Shown here piece by piece: positions 31,966 to 45,057 of a stretch of DNA of 64,000 nt. The notes beneath the pieces were generated by a model. The model was not told where the DNA came from. It did no database searches and worked only from the letters and a program-made list of their open reading frames with translations. Made by a program: the position numbers and the translations under genes. The stretch's first letter is position 1, and the number at the start of each line of letters is the position of its first letter. Source of the stretch: Lineus longissimus (lineage: Eukaryota > Nemertea > Pilidiophora > Heteronemertea > Lineidae); assembly GCF_910592395.1 (NCBI RefSeq), contig NC_088312.1, positions 17,369,292 through 17,433,291 on the forward strand. The letters run 5' to 3'.

Positions 31966-33570
31966 CGCTCTCCGGGAATGGAAAGCAGTAAAACGAGTAA
32001 GCACACCTTACTCTGCAGTGAATGTGGGAACAGCAAGTGCTTTCCTGGACTTGAAATGTGCCAACGACTCCTCTTGCACTTACCAACAACAGTTAATCTG
32101 TAAAAAAAGAGAAGAGAAATTAACACTGACTGAATAAAAAAGGGTGACATAGACGGGGAAATGTACACCACCGGATACAGTCTGTGCTTGATCAGGCATT
32201 TGTCAGATGATATCCCGAACAAGACATCTATGGAAGCAAATCCAGAAAGAGACTTAACATTCGAAGGGCACACTTATTACTCAGTGAAAAGTCAGTCCTG
32301 GGGGTTGTTTTCCAATTCAAAATAAAAGTGTAACCTCTTTAAATTAGTCTCACAGACTGAACCATAACACTCAACAGCCAACCGTGCCCACGTGATGTGA
32401 GCCGAGAGCTGGGCATAAAGATGAGCGAGTGGTGTACTACATTTTGAAAATTGTCTATCGTCTACGACATGTGACAGAACAGGATCTAGTGGACTTAATG
32501 ATGAGGTACTATCAAATAAGGTGTCGATCAAATGAATCATGAGGGCCTGTTGAGTTATACTCTAAGCCTATCCTATATGGCTAGGCTATCGTTTTTGTCT
32601 TTTTTACAGCCTACAGCACAGCCATGCACAGCGCAGTGTACAGACAGACAGTACAGGATTGCAAACCAAAAGCATGAGCATTGCTGCGTAACGAAACTGC
32701 AGTGGAATTCATACTACGATGTCATAATGTGACTTTCAAAATAATTGTTGTCACGGCCAATGACCAGACAGGGAGAAAACAAACGTAAATGGCGAGATTT
32801 GTTGCAAAATTGCCAACCACAACAACTCAGGGACCGTAGCCAAAATGGTAAAGTAAAAAGTAAAATTATTGAACAAAATAGATGTCTAGAAGTTAAAGGT
32901 AAACGGAACCTCAGCAAATATCACGAAAAGTAGCCTTGATTAATTCCCCTTGCTTAATTAATGATCTTTTAATTTTTTAAATTTTTAATCTTTTAATTAA
33001 TGATCTAAAGTTCCATGTAGACCTACATTAGCCCTACATATAGAGAATAATGTAGAGAAGATTGATAATAATAATAATAACATGGGCGAACAGGCCAAAA
33101 ACCAGATAACGCAACTTCAAAGTTTTAAAAAGTGCATAACATTTGCTTTCTTATCTCGTTACCACTGGTTACACGCAGTAAAAAAAATTATCTAGTTAAG
33201 ATAAGTTAAATAGTTCTGAGAAAGGTTAATCTGATTTTTGATCAATCAAAATGGGATGAAAAAGAAAACATTTATTCCAATTAATTTCTGTGCTCTGGAC
33301 ACAACATGTTTTTTAGTCAGAAGGGTGTGGGATATCTGTCAACTACCCTGTTAACTCCCAGTGACAGGAAGGAACAGAAAAAGGAAGTAAGAAATCAACA
33401 CAGAGATGATAGGCCAGTTTTGCCATCTTGTTTATTTCAGAAAAATGTAATGACATCGCTGGAATACATATCCTTTTACATTGCCACACATAAACCTCCA
33501 ACCTGAATACCAAACCTCCAAACACCCTCAACTATCCTCAAGGCCCTGGCCACCCCTAACTACCACTTAA
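31966..33570. other. No gene recognised
   Basis: Frames such as 32292-32540 (minus) are open but without motifs. AT-rich stretch near 32930-33080. Confidence 0.35.
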
Positions 33571-33576
33571 CTACCC

Positions 33577-33690
33577 AGGGCCGTTTTGACCCAGGGCCGT
33601 TTTGACCTGGGGCCGTTTTGATTCGGGGCCGTTTTGACTCTATCAAAGCAGGGCCGTTTTGACCAGGGGCCGTTCTGACTGGATACCAAC
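33577..33690. repeat. GGGCCGTTTTGAC motif repeated six times
   Basis: The phrase occurs at intervals of 15-30 bp, the last as GGGCCGTTCTGACTGGATACC; a single related copy with the same tail lies at about 29826. Confidence 0.8.
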
Positions 33691-33902
33691 TCAGGGAACG
33701 TAGCCAAAATGGCCGACGGCAAATTCTCCGATCGCTAGCGCGCAGTCCATAAACAAGCATCAATTTTACCAACTTTGGGTGCAAGCTTGGTCATCAAAGT
33801 TACAGAACTGTTAGAAATACATCAAAACAACATATATATACAGTTAAAAGTGCATAAAAATCCCGATTCAACCTCCGGGCGCTATCTTTTTTTCTCTGCC
33901 AG

Positions 33903-33974
33903 ACTCCGGGCCCTACCGGTCGCACTAAATAACGACCGGTAGGGCCCGGAGTCCGGTCGTTATTTAGTGCGACC
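33903..33974. repeat. Compound palindrome
   Basis: Arms 33903-33922 and 33933-33952 (ACTCCGGGCCCTACCGGTCG) are perfect inverts. The next 22 bases (CCGGTCGTTATTTAGTGCGACC) are inverse to the loop and its flanks, so two alternative hairpins are possible. Confidence 0.88.
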
Positions 33975-34147
33975 GCCACCAGAGTGTTTATCAAGATCTT
34001 TTGCCGTTTTAATTGCGCCTTTAGGCAGATTAATCAATTATTACATGCATGCTTTATATATCACCGAAATTATAATTGCGTAGGCTATTTGAAACTAAGT
34101 TCAGATATCATTTTCGATCTTTGAATTGAATTTAGGCGAGTGATTTT

Positions 34148-34332
34148 TGACACCCGGTGTGACAGCGGATATAGTCCCCCTGGAGTCATAGTCCGGTAGC
34201 ATTGTATTTGATCAATTAAGCAGCATGATCTATTGTACCGCTAACCCTAACCAAAACATTTAGCAATGCGGGCTATTGTTATACGGACTATCACTATCAG
34301 CCCTAGGACTACTATCCCTTGCACACCGGTCG
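34148..34332. repeat. Imperfect ~185 bp inverted repeat
   Basis: CACCCGGTGTGACAGCGGATATAGTCC on the left resembles the reverse complement of GGACTACTATCCCTTGCACACCGGTCG on the right, with further inner matches (ATAGTCCG). Likely a MITE-like fold-back. Confidence 0.55.
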
Positions 34333-35150
34333 ACATATCAGGACTTGGGTAGGTGTAAACTGTGGAAGAAAGTGTGGACAAAAGTGTGGACAGCGGCCCT
34401 CTAAGTTTGGTGGGCTGGCATTTCTTTGTCTTTCAATATATTTAAAAGAAATTGCAGTATATTATGCATTATAATCTTTTAAATGGGTCAGCGAAAGAAA
34501 AAAAGAAAAAAAAAATTTTGATGGGTGATTTTGATCAATGAGTGGACGGGCTTTTTTGCCCCTCTTTTGAAGGTTTTCGAAGTGGCCTTTGACTTTGTGG
34601 ACGGGGAAATGCGAGGTATAGTGTCCAAATGTGGACTAATTATCAAAGAATTAGTTGAAACTGTGATATTTCTAACTAGTCCAAATAATATTCTTTCACA
34701 AAAACTACTTTTATTTGAATGACAATGACAATATCACACAGCTGTTTCAGCTAGAATAGAAACGCAAGTTTAATCAAACGGCACTAGACGCCGCTTTTTA
34801 GGGAGGTGCTGGCATGAAGGTGTTAATTGCTACCCCAATAAACAACCCAGTTCCTCACCCCAACCGCTTAAGGATTACATAAAAGGCCTGAATCCATCCA
34901 TGTATGCCCCTTAATTGTGTTAGTAGTAATTAAGATTGCATGCGTTTATTAGAACCTTCTGTAAAAAGCATTTTAATATTCTGCATACAACATAGCTTTG
35001 TATGGCTGTGATTAGATTAGGTTTGCACTCAGGCAAAGACAAATAAAAGGCATTTTAAAAGGGCCTACTTCGTTATTCGTTGTGAAGAATGGTCGTCATT
35101 TGAAAATGCCATGCCCATTACTTATGTTGTGGTATGAAAGATTGGTGCCC
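34333..35150. other. No gene recognised
   Basis: Short frames only; a repeated AAGTGTGGACA phrase at 34365-34395. Confidence 0.35.
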
Positions 35151-35159
35151 TGTTGTACA

Positions 35160-35700
35160 CAAATGAGACAAATAGTCCCAAAGAACAGGTCTTAACCTAT
35201 AGTATATATAGGCAGGACAAATGTGTCCTATTGTAGGCGTACCAAGATGAGACAGTTAGTTGCAAAAATCGACAGGTCACAACCTATGATATCATAGGCA
35301 GGACAACGGGTGTCTCATCCAGCTTGGGGTTTGTAATTCCGGGAGTGAAGTTGAGACAACAGTCACCAAGGACATGTCACAACCTTTATTATCATAGGCA
35401 AGGGACGTAGTTGTCTTATCCAGCTTGAGGCCTTGTTATTCCGAGAGATGAGACAACAGTCACAGAGGACATTATATGTTACAACCTTTATTATCATAGG
35501 CAAGGGATGTAGTTGTCTCATCCCGCTTGAGGCCTTGTTATTAAGAGAGATGAGACAACAGTCACAGAGGACATTATGTCACAACCTATCTTTTATATGC
35601 AGGGGATGTAGGTGTCTCATCCAGCTTGGGGTCTTGTTATTCCGAGAGATGAGACAACAGTCACAGAGGACAACATATCAAGGCAGTACCAGTACACAAA
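35160..35700. repeat. ~100 bp tandem repeat, about 6 copies
   Basis: GATGAGACAACAGTCAC landmarks at about 35165, 35249, 35353, 35450, 35552 and 35651. Units carry ACAACCT(T/A)T(T/A)AT, ATCATAGGCA and GTAGTTGTCTCATCC. The open plus-strand frame here (REMRQQSQRT repeated) is a product of the repeat. Confidence 0.88.
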
Positions 35701-35864
35701 AATTAAAAGTCATGATTTCAATGTACACAATATTATTATTATTAATTATTCACAATATGCATTTAATTTACATTCAATAAACTCATACATTCAAAAAATA
35801 ATAATACAAAGTTCACATCTTCATATTCCTTGCTATAGAAGTTTCAACTTTAACTTTCTTTTAA

Positions 35865-36178
35865 TCAAAGTGACAGACAAATGAAGGTGCGCACTGTTCC
35901 TGTATAGTCCTCAATTTGGAAATGATGTTCATCAACTTGACTAAGAACGGTTCCAAGATAAACGTTTGAGTCCAATCTGAACAAACACGTGTCGCCGACA
36001 TTGAATATACGTTTTCCTGATTTGTCAGTGGATTTCTTGGACTTCTTGCGTTTACGACCGAAATATCGCTAATGACCGCCTGCACCAACTTTCGAATCCA
36101 ACCGAGCTTTTTTCTGAGGAGGGAAGTCACCATCATCATTCCTAGTCAGGTCCATTTTGAAGACGAGTATACCTGGAA
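35865..36178 (-). pseudogene. Second copy of the two-barrel protein gene, truncated and with a stop
   Basis: From ATG at 36155 the reading follows copy 1: FPPQKKARLDSKVGAGGH, then TAG (36071-36069) where copy 1 has Lys, then RYFGRKRKKSK and one barrel module (FNVGDTCLFRL, GTVLSQVDEHHF). It ends at a stop at 35865 after the first module, so the second barrel is missing. The splice acceptor TTTACAATTCCAG at about 36179 is conserved. A poly-G tract lies just above, as in copy 1. Confidence 0.75.
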
Positions 36179-36401
36179 TTGTAAAGGCTAGTGTAAACAT
36201 AATGGCAGTGGCTAAATGGGGGAGGGGGGGGGGGGTAACTGGGGGTGGCTCCAACAGACACAGCTTCTATTCTAATTCAATTCTGACACTGACCAGTGTT
36301 GAATCTAGAGAAAGAAAGGAAGTATCCTACAGATGTCCACTTTTATTTCAATGTAGATTCAAATAATATTTAATTGCAATCAAAATAGCCTCGGAACTTA
36401 C

Positions 36402-36482
36402 CATCAGTCCAAAATCAGAGTAGTAATCACGCCTGTCTGTAATGTCGGTTGCATTTCTGGTGACACATCTTGGAGGCTGATC
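36402..36482 (-). other. Likely upstream exon of copy 2
   Basis: 81 bp bounded by TTTATTTCAG before 36482 and GTAAGT after 36402. Another donor (AAGATAAGTG then GTAAGT) lies near 36605 and matches copy 1. The frame runs open (DQPPRCVTRNATDITDRR) but may be 5' UTR. Confidence 0.45.
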
Positions 36483-36672
36483 CTGAAATAAAGAGTAATT
36501 TATTAGAATAGAATACATGCATACAAAGCCTACGGGAATACAGTATAATGATTTCAATCATCTGTTTGTGAATACATAGATGAAGGGAAACATCGCTTAA
36601 CTTACCACTTATCTTGTTCACTGCCGGATCAATGATGTCGACGTACTGGGCCTATATACATGTAGCCTCCCT

Positions 36673-37971
36673 ATGAAACGGGATTGCAGGAAGAAGCAAA
36701 CGTGCCAAGTGTGTAAGGCCCAACATCCAACGTTGTTGCATGACTGCAACCGAGCTTCAAGCCAGACGACGCCGCAGCAGACCCCAGCAGCAGAACCTAC
36801 AGGTCGGGCAAGAACATTTTGCCATTCTTCAGACAGTGTAAATGTCAGCGGTTTTCAAAGTGCCCTCATTGTCCCAGTGCACTTGAGCTGTGACAATGGG
36901 AATTCTGTGATTGTGTATGCTCTGTTGGATGACCAAAGTGATGCTTGTTACATAACTGATGATACGGTCAAAAGGTTAGATGCACAGGGTACACCCGTAG
37001 AGTTCAAATTAAGCACTATGCTTGGGGAAGAAAGGGTTTTTTGTCAAAAGGTTGTAGGTTTGCAGGTGAAGGGTTTGGGCCAGGAAGGCACAATGGTCCC
37101 CTTGCCCAGTGTTTACTCTAGGCAGGTCATTTTTGCCACTAGGGATCAAATCCCTAACCATACGCAAATACGAAATTGGCAACACTTGGCTGGGGTGGCG
37201 GATCAGCTGGCACCCATCATATCCGATGCAGACATCGGGCTATTGATAGGTATAAATTGCAACGCCGCTATAAGGCCGCTAGAAATAGTTCCCGGCCCTG
37301 ATCCAAATGACCCATATGGTGTAAAGACCGCGCTGGGTTGGGGAGTCGTTGGTACCGTTGGGAAAACCGCCAGTCATTTCACATTTAGGACCTCGGCTAG
37401 GGAGGTGAGTCCGTCTGTAGTGGGTTCAATGTTGGATCGCGAATTCATTGAATATTGTGGCTCCCTTCAGGACAACGATAAGATGTCGATTGAGGATAGA
37501 AAGTTCATGGATATCCTAAAGAAAGGCATTCATGTGAGAGAGGATGGGCATTTCGAGATGCCGCTGCCGTGGAAGGACGATTCAAAAATGCCCAACAACA
37601 GGACCCAAGCTGCCAAACGGTTAGCCCAACTCCGAGCTCGTCTATTGAAAAACCCCAAGTTACGAGAGGACTACCTCAAATCGATGGATGACATGCTGCA
37701 TAAAGGCTACGCAGAAAGGGTGCCGAAAGATGAATTGAACCTCAGTGACGGTACAGTATGGTATATACCGCATCATGGGGTATACCACCCCGTCAAGCGC
37801 GATAAATGCCATGTAGTGTTTGATGCCAGCGCAGAATTCGAGGGTACATCGTTAAATAAGCGCCTCCTGCTGGGTCCTGATCTCACCAATAACCTTACCG
37901 GTGTTCTCATTCGATTCCGTAGGGAAAGATACGCGTTTGCTTGCGACTTGGAAGCCATGTTTATGCAATGA
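36673..37971 (+). pseudogene. BEL/Pao pol part 1: zinc knuckle, aspartic protease, start of RT
   Basis: 432 residues. A Cys/His cluster at the N-terminus (CRKKQTCQVCKAQHPTLLHDC) is gag-like. The protease has LLDDQSDACYITD, the variant active site typical of the BEL/Pao aspartic protease domain. The RT entry holds VWYIPHHGVYHPVKRDKCHV and VVFDASAEFEG, and the frame ends in AFACDLEAMFMQ, the first catalytic Asp, directly before the in-frame TGA. Confidence 0.88.
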
Positions 37972-38028
37972 GGTGTTGACGCGCGTGATAGAAATTATCT
38001 TCGATTCCTATGGTGGGAGGGGGGTGAC

Positions 38029-39954
38029 TTGATGTCCGAGCCTGTAGAATACCGAATGCGCGTTTCCATATTTGGGGCAACCTCATCCCCAGGGATGGCA
38101 AATTTCGCGCTGAAGTCAGTGGCCGATGAATTTGAGAGCAAATATGGTGAAGAGGCAGCTGACTTCGTTAGAAAACAATATTATATGGATGATGGGCTAG
38201 ATAGTGAAAGCACTACCAAACAGGCAATAAACATTGCACACTCAAGTGCAGATTTGGTGAGTGAACGCGGTTTCAGGGAACACAAATTTGTCGCTAACGA
38301 TAGGGAGATTCTCAAGTCGATGCCGCAATCAGAACTTGGGAAAAACCTCCAAAAATTGAACTTACAATCAGAAAGTGAAAGTCTACCCATAGAACGTACC
38401 TTGGGACTGGAGTGGCATGTCGAGAGTGATGACTTCGGGTTTGCTATCAATTTGAAAGATAAACCTCTCACCCGTCGGGGCATCCTCTCGACTGTGGCCT
38501 CAGTCTATGACCCCCTGGGTCTGGTATCGCCGGTGATACTGCAAGGTAAAGCCATCTTAAAGGAGCTGTGCAGCCAGAAGTTGGACTGGGATGCTGATGT
38601 ACCAGAGAATGTCAGGATGCGATGGGAACGTTGGAGAACGGATTTGATGTCCTTGTCTCAACTCAAGATACCACGGTGTTACAAGACCAGGGAATTGGGC
38701 CCTGACACCTCAGTGGAGTTGCATAGTTTCTCAGACGCGAGTGAATCTGGGTATGGTCAGTGTTCCTACTTGAAGTATACTGATGAAAGTGGTGGAATCG
38801 AAACCTCGCTGGTAATGGCCAAGTCCCGGGTGACCCCGCAAAAGGTTGTCACTATCCCCAGGCTAGAGTTAGTTGCCGCCCTCACGTCAGCGAAGATCGC
38901 CGCCTTCACCGAAAATCAACTTCAGATGGAGATTCTGGCCAAGGTTTTCTACACAGATAGCCAAGTGGTGCTCGGGTACATTTCGAACGAGGCGAAAAGA
39001 TTCCACATCTTTGTCAGCAATCGGGTTCAGCAGATTCGAGACCTGACAGAAGTTAAGACTTGGAGACACGTGGTCACAGATGCTAATCCAGCGGACCTAG
39101 CCTCACGAGGGATGAGCGCCACAGATCTACTCGCCAGCAGCCTGTGGTGGAAAGGCCCAGAGTTTCTACGGGAGACGACCAACCTGCCTGCACCAGACAT
39201 TGAAGCAGCCCAGCAGTTGTCCGAGGACGACCCTGAAGTAAAGAGAACTGCGGTCACCTTAGCAACGCGTGCTATTCCACAGCCCTATCCAAGCCTGTAC
39301 GAGAGATTCGGATATTTCTCAAGCTGGTTTCGACTCAAGCATGCCACTGCTTTGTGTTTACGATACATGACGATTCTCCAGGAATGTGTCAGAAAGAAAA
39401 GAGCTGGAGATGGCACTAACGTCAACCCTGGGCCACAAGGAAGCCATAAGTCGGTTAGCGTTGAAGAGATGATGGCTGCAGAAGAGTTGATTGTCAGAGT
39501 CGCCCAAGAGAAGGAATACAGCCAGGAGTTTGGCCTTCTGAAGCAACAAAAACATGTAGGAAAAGGGAGCAGTTTGTTCACGCTGGATCCTTTTCTTGAC
39601 AACAAAGGAATTTTGAGGGTTGGGGGGCGAATCAAACGCGCGAACCTACCGCCATCGGTAACGCAGCCCATATTGCTTCCACGGAAATGTCATATCACTG
39701 ACTTAGTCATAGATCAATATCACAAAATGGAGGGACATGCTGGGCGCGGTATCACACTAAATAGCACTAGGCAGGGTGGATATTGGATTGTGGGGGGCCG
39801 CGCCGCCGTGACACACTTTCTCTTGTCTTGTGTTACTTGTCTCATGTTGCGTGGTACACCCTGTAAACAAAAGATGGCCGACTTGCCAATAGATAGACTG
39901 GAGCAAGTTGCTCCCTTCACATACTCCGCGGTGGATTTTTTGGACACTTCTTAA
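38029..39954 (+). pseudogene. BEL/Pao pol part 2: RT with YMDD, RNase H, integrase zinc finger
   Basis: 641 residues; reading is open from about 37972. YMDD at residues 52-55, RNase H with SFSDASESGYG, an ESxxA-type VTIPRLELVAAL and FYTDSQVVLGYI, then WRHVVTDANPADLASRG. The integrase HHCC finger follows (HKMEGHAGRG...CVTCLMLRG) and the frame dies in the integrase core just after AVDF, by a one-base shift near 39935. Confidence 0.9.
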
Positions 39955-39955
39955 T

Positions 39956-40841
39956 CAAAGAAAAGAGATCTGAGTTGAAGCGCTGGGGGGTGTTATTCAC
40001 TTGTCTGTCTTCGTGTGCCGTACACCTTGAAGTAGCGAACAGCTTAGACACCGATTCCTTCCTGAACGCATATCGCCGCTTCGTGTGCTGCAGAGGCTTA
40101 GTTCGGACTCTACGAAGTGACCAAGGGAGCAATTTCTTTGGGGGAAAAAATGTCCTAGAAAAGGCGCTCGCAGAAATGGATGACAAGAAAATTTCCACTG
40201 AACTACTCAGGGATGGTTGTGACTGGATAAACTTCAAAATGAACCCACCTCACGCCAGTCATTTTGGAGGAGCCTGGGAAAGAATGATCGGAAGTGCTAG
40301 AAATGTTCTCAACGCTCTCCTCGTGCAGCATGGCAGCCAGTTGGACGATGAGCTCCTGAGGACCCTGATGAAGGAGGTGGAGTACATTCTCAATAGTCGC
40401 CCTCTCACGTTCATCGATACCAAGTCGCCAGATGCGCTGCAGCCATTGACACCCAACCAGATACTCACCCTGAAGACGAAAACGGTCAAACCTCTCCCTG
40501 GGAAGTTCGTGAAAGAGGATTTATTCTGCCGTAGAAGATGGCGACGGGTACAATACCTAGCCAACCAATTCTGGTCACGGTGGAGAGACGAAGTCTTGCC
40601 CACTCTTCAGGAGAGAAAAAAATGGACCAAGGAACAGCCAAACATTGAGCCAGATGATATCGTCCTTCTCATGGACGAATCCCTGCCAAGGTGTCAATGG
40701 CCTCGCGCCCGCATGTTAGAAGCTCCCAAGAGCGAAGACGGTTTGGTTAGGAAGTTAAAATTGAGGGTGGGCAAAGGTCTTCTAGAAAGACCAATCCACA
40801 AGGTCATTCTGTTGGCAAATATGCCAAAGGGCAATGAATAA
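39956..40841 (+). pseudogene. BEL/Pao pol part 3: integrase core and C-terminal domain
   Basis: Carries CAVHLEVANSLDTDSF, the second Asp in LRSDQGSNFFG, the Glu in HFGGAWERMIGSARN, and a C-terminal domain with QPNIEPDDIVLLMDE and RCQWPRARMLE, typical of the end of BEL/Pao integrases. Stop at 40841. Confidence 0.9.
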
Positions 40842-42410
40842 GCCTGTTATCAGAGACAATGAATATCTAGGCTTGCATAGTAGAGACGTTATAGATTTGA
40901 TTGATATTTCGGGTTTTGGTGCCAGTTGGTCCTCTGCCTCAGTTGAGTCAATGCCATTCAGGTTTTAAAGGTTCATAAACTGTTGCATTTTGTGTTTTGG
41001 TGATTTCTCACTCTGCCAACTCCTGTAGTCTTTTCAAAGCCGTCTCCAGGGGTGTGTTGGTTGAGGCTCATCTAGTTGCTCACGGAATCTTTTGAGCCTC
41101 TTGATGAGGGTATCGCCTCCATACATTGTATTTCTTTGCCACAAGTTTTGGCATAAAGGTTTTCTTTGGTATTGAGTCTGTCTCAAATTATGGAGAGCCA
41201 TAAAATGATACCAAGAAGAAAAAAAATAAAAAATAAAAATGTTAACTTAGATTCTGGAGATGAAAGCAGCTAAGGCCAGGTTTCGGCCTCTTTTCACATG
41301 TTTCATTGGTTCTGAATCTAATATTTGTAAAGAAAGTAATTGGAGAAGTTTGTGCAAAAGAAAATCAGTTATTGTTTAAACTGAGAGTATTTAAGGGTCA
41401 GGTGTAGTAGTTGAAATTAAGAGCCTTAAGGGGCAAGTACAGTTTTGATTTCAAAAGCGTTAAGGGTCAAGTGAAGTGGAAGTTGAAGTCCACTTGTATT
41501 TGAAATTTTGAGTATTTGTTTAGTTTGAGAGTTTTAGAGTTGGTAAATTGGCACAAGCAATTTAGGAGAGCCATGTGACTACCGTCGGTTAGAATTTAAT
41601 CAGTAATGCATGTTTTAGTGCGTTTTTGCAGTTTGCGCTCTATTTTGCGCTCTTTTGGTGTTTGGCGGGTAATTTGAATTTGGCGCCTCCATTTTCGTGC
41701 TCCTTTTTGGCTAGTGCGTCATTCCGGTTCCGCCCAGCGTCGCTTTGAACCCAAACATTTCGGTCATTACGACCTATTTAGAATTTGTGCCAGTAAAGGG
41801 TACTTTTTCGGGAACCTTAGTTAGACCCGATGCCGGAATAAAGGTAATCAACTAAAATAACATGTATAGAAACCCTACAGTACAAGCCCAGTTCATGACA
41901 GAGCCGGTAAAGGCCAGTTTTGATGTGTTTAATTCGTGGAAACCCACGCTTGTTTTGCTCCCGCTATAGTTCCATAGTTAACACCAGGTGACGCCCTGGT
42001 GCATGTCCTTAGAATGCACTGAAATGTTTATAGAATGCTGAGATGCATATTTCTAGTAAGGATCTAGGCAGGTAAATGCCATTTAATACATGATTCTATG
42101 TTAAAGATTCGGTGTAATGTTCACATAGAATGCTGGAGTAAATCTGCAAGGTTGATACTGTATGGTTGTGCAAGAAACGTCATGAATGTGTATGTCTTGT
42201 CTGTCCTCCTGGATGTGACAAATTTTTATGTTTGTTCCTCCTCTACTCATCCTTTCTTCTTACAGTCACTGGTTCTTCCTTTCTTGTCCCCTGTTCATTA
42301 TGTGAGCAAGTCTTTATGTATGTTCATTCGTTTTGTCTTTGTAGATTTACGTGATCTGTGGGATCTATGGAAATAAAAGAAGTCATGGAAAACCGAACTT
42401 CACTTCGTCC

Positions 42411-45057
42411 TTGACATATTATTTAGATTTGATCAAAGCCGCCACAAGTAAATATCGGCTTTATACTACTGTTTGAAGGTCAAGAGAACACGTTATACCA
42501 CTAAAATTTCCAATGCAGAGCTGCCAGGTGGATGAAATATGATTGAACTAATCAGCCATGGTATGTAAATATTACAGGAGGCAACGGAAGATATCCCTAG
42601 TTCAGCATGTTGTATCAGTAGCTTTATAGAAAAAAAGTGTCAGAGAGGATGAGACTTCTCCATGGACAACTGTGGTATGTCCAGGCTGGGTTGTACAGCA
42701 CAAGGATACAAAATGATGTCTGTAATTGAGAGGTATCATGATTTAACAGAGGTCAAAATTAATAGAAATTACCAGTTTGGGACTAGCACCACAGACAGGT
42801 TCAAATTGGCTATATCTTGAATAGATCGAATTGCGATGAAAATCTAATGCAATAAAGGAGCAATATCGAAGAGACAAATTAATCAAACCAATTGTCCACA
42901 GACTCGGACCCTGAAATGGCACGATGTATGCGTGCATATAAAAGTATATCAATTGGTCCCATAGAGATGATGAGGCAATGTCAATATGCCTTGTTCCTTA
43001 GTCAGCAATATGCCCCTTTTCCTACATGAAGCAATGTCTCAGCCAAAAAGGCAAAGTTAGCAGCTCCTTGGTAAGGCCATGTCAGGTTCCGCGCGCCTCT
43101 TCAGATACATCAAGTATTGAAAGCTGTGGTGAGCTGAGCACATAAAAGACTATGGTCACCTTAATTTGAAAATCCCTTCATAATCAAGGGCTACCTCTGA
43201 CTAAAACAGCACAATAGACCACCAATTTGATCCAGCTCCTAACTGCGGGAAAACCCAAGTCCAGCAACCAAAAGTACCAAAAATACATTTTTGTTTACAT
43301 TTGAACTGCACACATGCGTTTATTTACAATTTCATTTCCCGCGAAATCTCGAAAATCAGGTGACCTGCAATCGTGGATTAAAAAATAACATTAACCTCGG
43401 TTCAGCAGGTCAGCAGGTATACCGGCTGTTCCAATCATCCCCCTACAGCCAGCCGTTCAAAAGGTAATGTTATTCACCCCACATGGAGTGCAAGTAATTG
43501 ATTAAGCCCCTGCATAACTTAACAGCAATGGCTTGGCTTCTGTGAGTGGTGAGGAGAATTGACAGTTTTTTTATGGGAGTAACATTATTGTGTTGCTTAA
43601 AACGTCTACTTTTTACTCATGTAAGAATCGTAGTACTAATAATAACTTCAACTTATTTTCCAGTTGTGATAACACAACACGCATCTTCATGATCATGATC
43701 TTTCTCAAACTAACTGAATGACCTAATCGCCTTGGACGCACAACCTAACCACATATCAATCCGCCCCGACGATCGACACATCCATTAGATTCGATAACCC
43801 TCGATAAAGTTTGATAAATAAACTAGAACTGAGATTTCACAGGAGCACCTGTGAATTCATGACTCCAGGGTTGTTTTGAGGGCGATATTGTAAGAGTTGG
43901 TCTTGAGTATGGGGACGTGAAGGTCCGTGTGAGGCACCTGGGGAGAGAAGACTAGTTGAACGATGTGATCATGGAGGTATAAATAATTATTTATACCTCC
44001 ATGATGGGATCTGACACGGACACTACTATTGATCTCATTATATGAATACCATTTAATTACAAAAAAGTGAAAACAGATCATATCATATTCCTTGGCATAA
44101 ATTAAAATAGGAGTGCGGGAACAAGGTTTTTTAGCAGGAGGAAAGCGAGAACATTTTGCGCCGTCGTATTCCGATTTGGCTGGTTAGTGGTGAAATCTGC
44201 TTTTAATTTTGCAAATTAACATATTCGTTTTCTAGTACTAACGTTGTCTGTAAAGATGCTTTCCCAATGCTTGACTGGTCTGGCAAGAGACATTGCCAGG
44301 AAAACGTGACGTCATTTTGGCCATTCTTCTTACCGCACGCCCTCTCTCTCCGTAAATGTTCCTGACATAGTGTGAAGTGGGAGGGCGCACAATGGGAACC
44401 ACACTGCCGCGATGTTAATAGTTTCTATTTATAGAATTCAGCGGCAGAGATTTTAGGCACGGAAAAAGTGGATTAACTCGGCTAATCTCAATGGATTTTA
44501 CCCAGGAATGTTTTCAAGGCGAGAGAAACATCTGATTTAAGTACTGCGCTTATTAGATTTCATGTTCAGGCCGAAGATTGGCCTAAAACGTGGACGAAAA
44601 GAGTGCATTATCGAGTGTTGGAGAGGTCACGTGATTGGACGAGAAACCTGAACAAAGTTTTCGTGCTTTTAGCTGTCAACATCAATGGCTATAATATACT
44701 CCTGCAGAATAGTAGAACTAATAGAACTAATTTCCGAAGTTTCCAATAGTTTGAACACAAATCAGAACATCACCCATCAGCTGGACTCAGATCTGCATAA
44801 ATTACGATAAATAATGAGGTCGTCGCTTCAATTTCGCAAAGAAAGTTGACTCCATTCGAAGGTTGTTTTGACCAAATTCTGTTGAACTCATCGTTATGAG
44901 GGCATTTGAACACATTCTCGTTGATCTTTTCTATAAACGTGTGAAGTTTCGTACCAAAATACGTTTCCGTAAAGGCCTAAAAAAGAAAATTCGTCACTTA
45001 CAAAATCATCGCTCCGGTAGAAATAAAAATGTCACCGCCATTTTCTTGACGATAGTA
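42411..45057. other. No gene recognised
   Basis: A short inverted repeat (ATTTATACCTCCATGAT) near 43970-44005. Otherwise short frames only. In the inferred duplication this is extra sequence between the copy 2 pseudogene and its upstream block. Confidence 0.35.

Larger units (their letters stand above)
36660..42410 (+). mobile_element. BEL/Pao LTR retrotransposon, 5' truncated
   Basis: The three frames below are one pol broken by a TGA (37969-37971) and a one-base frameshift near 39935. gag is missing except a zinc-knuckle-like piece, and no left LTR is present; the element starts abruptly at about 36660 inside the intron region of the copy 2 gene. The region 40842-42410, with AATAAA near 42372, is probably 3' UTR and right LTR, but without a left partner its limits are a guess. 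Confidence 0.85.

Noticed and set aside
35433-35780. 115-codon frame with REMRQQSQRT repeats
   Set aside because: Product of the ~100 bp tandem repeat.
38181-39947. Several minus-strand frames
   Set aside because: Shadows of the BEL/Pao polyprotein.
42098-42376. 92-codon plus-strand frame near the end of the BEL element
   Set aside because: Hydrophobic, no domain, and located in probable 3' UTR/LTR sequence.
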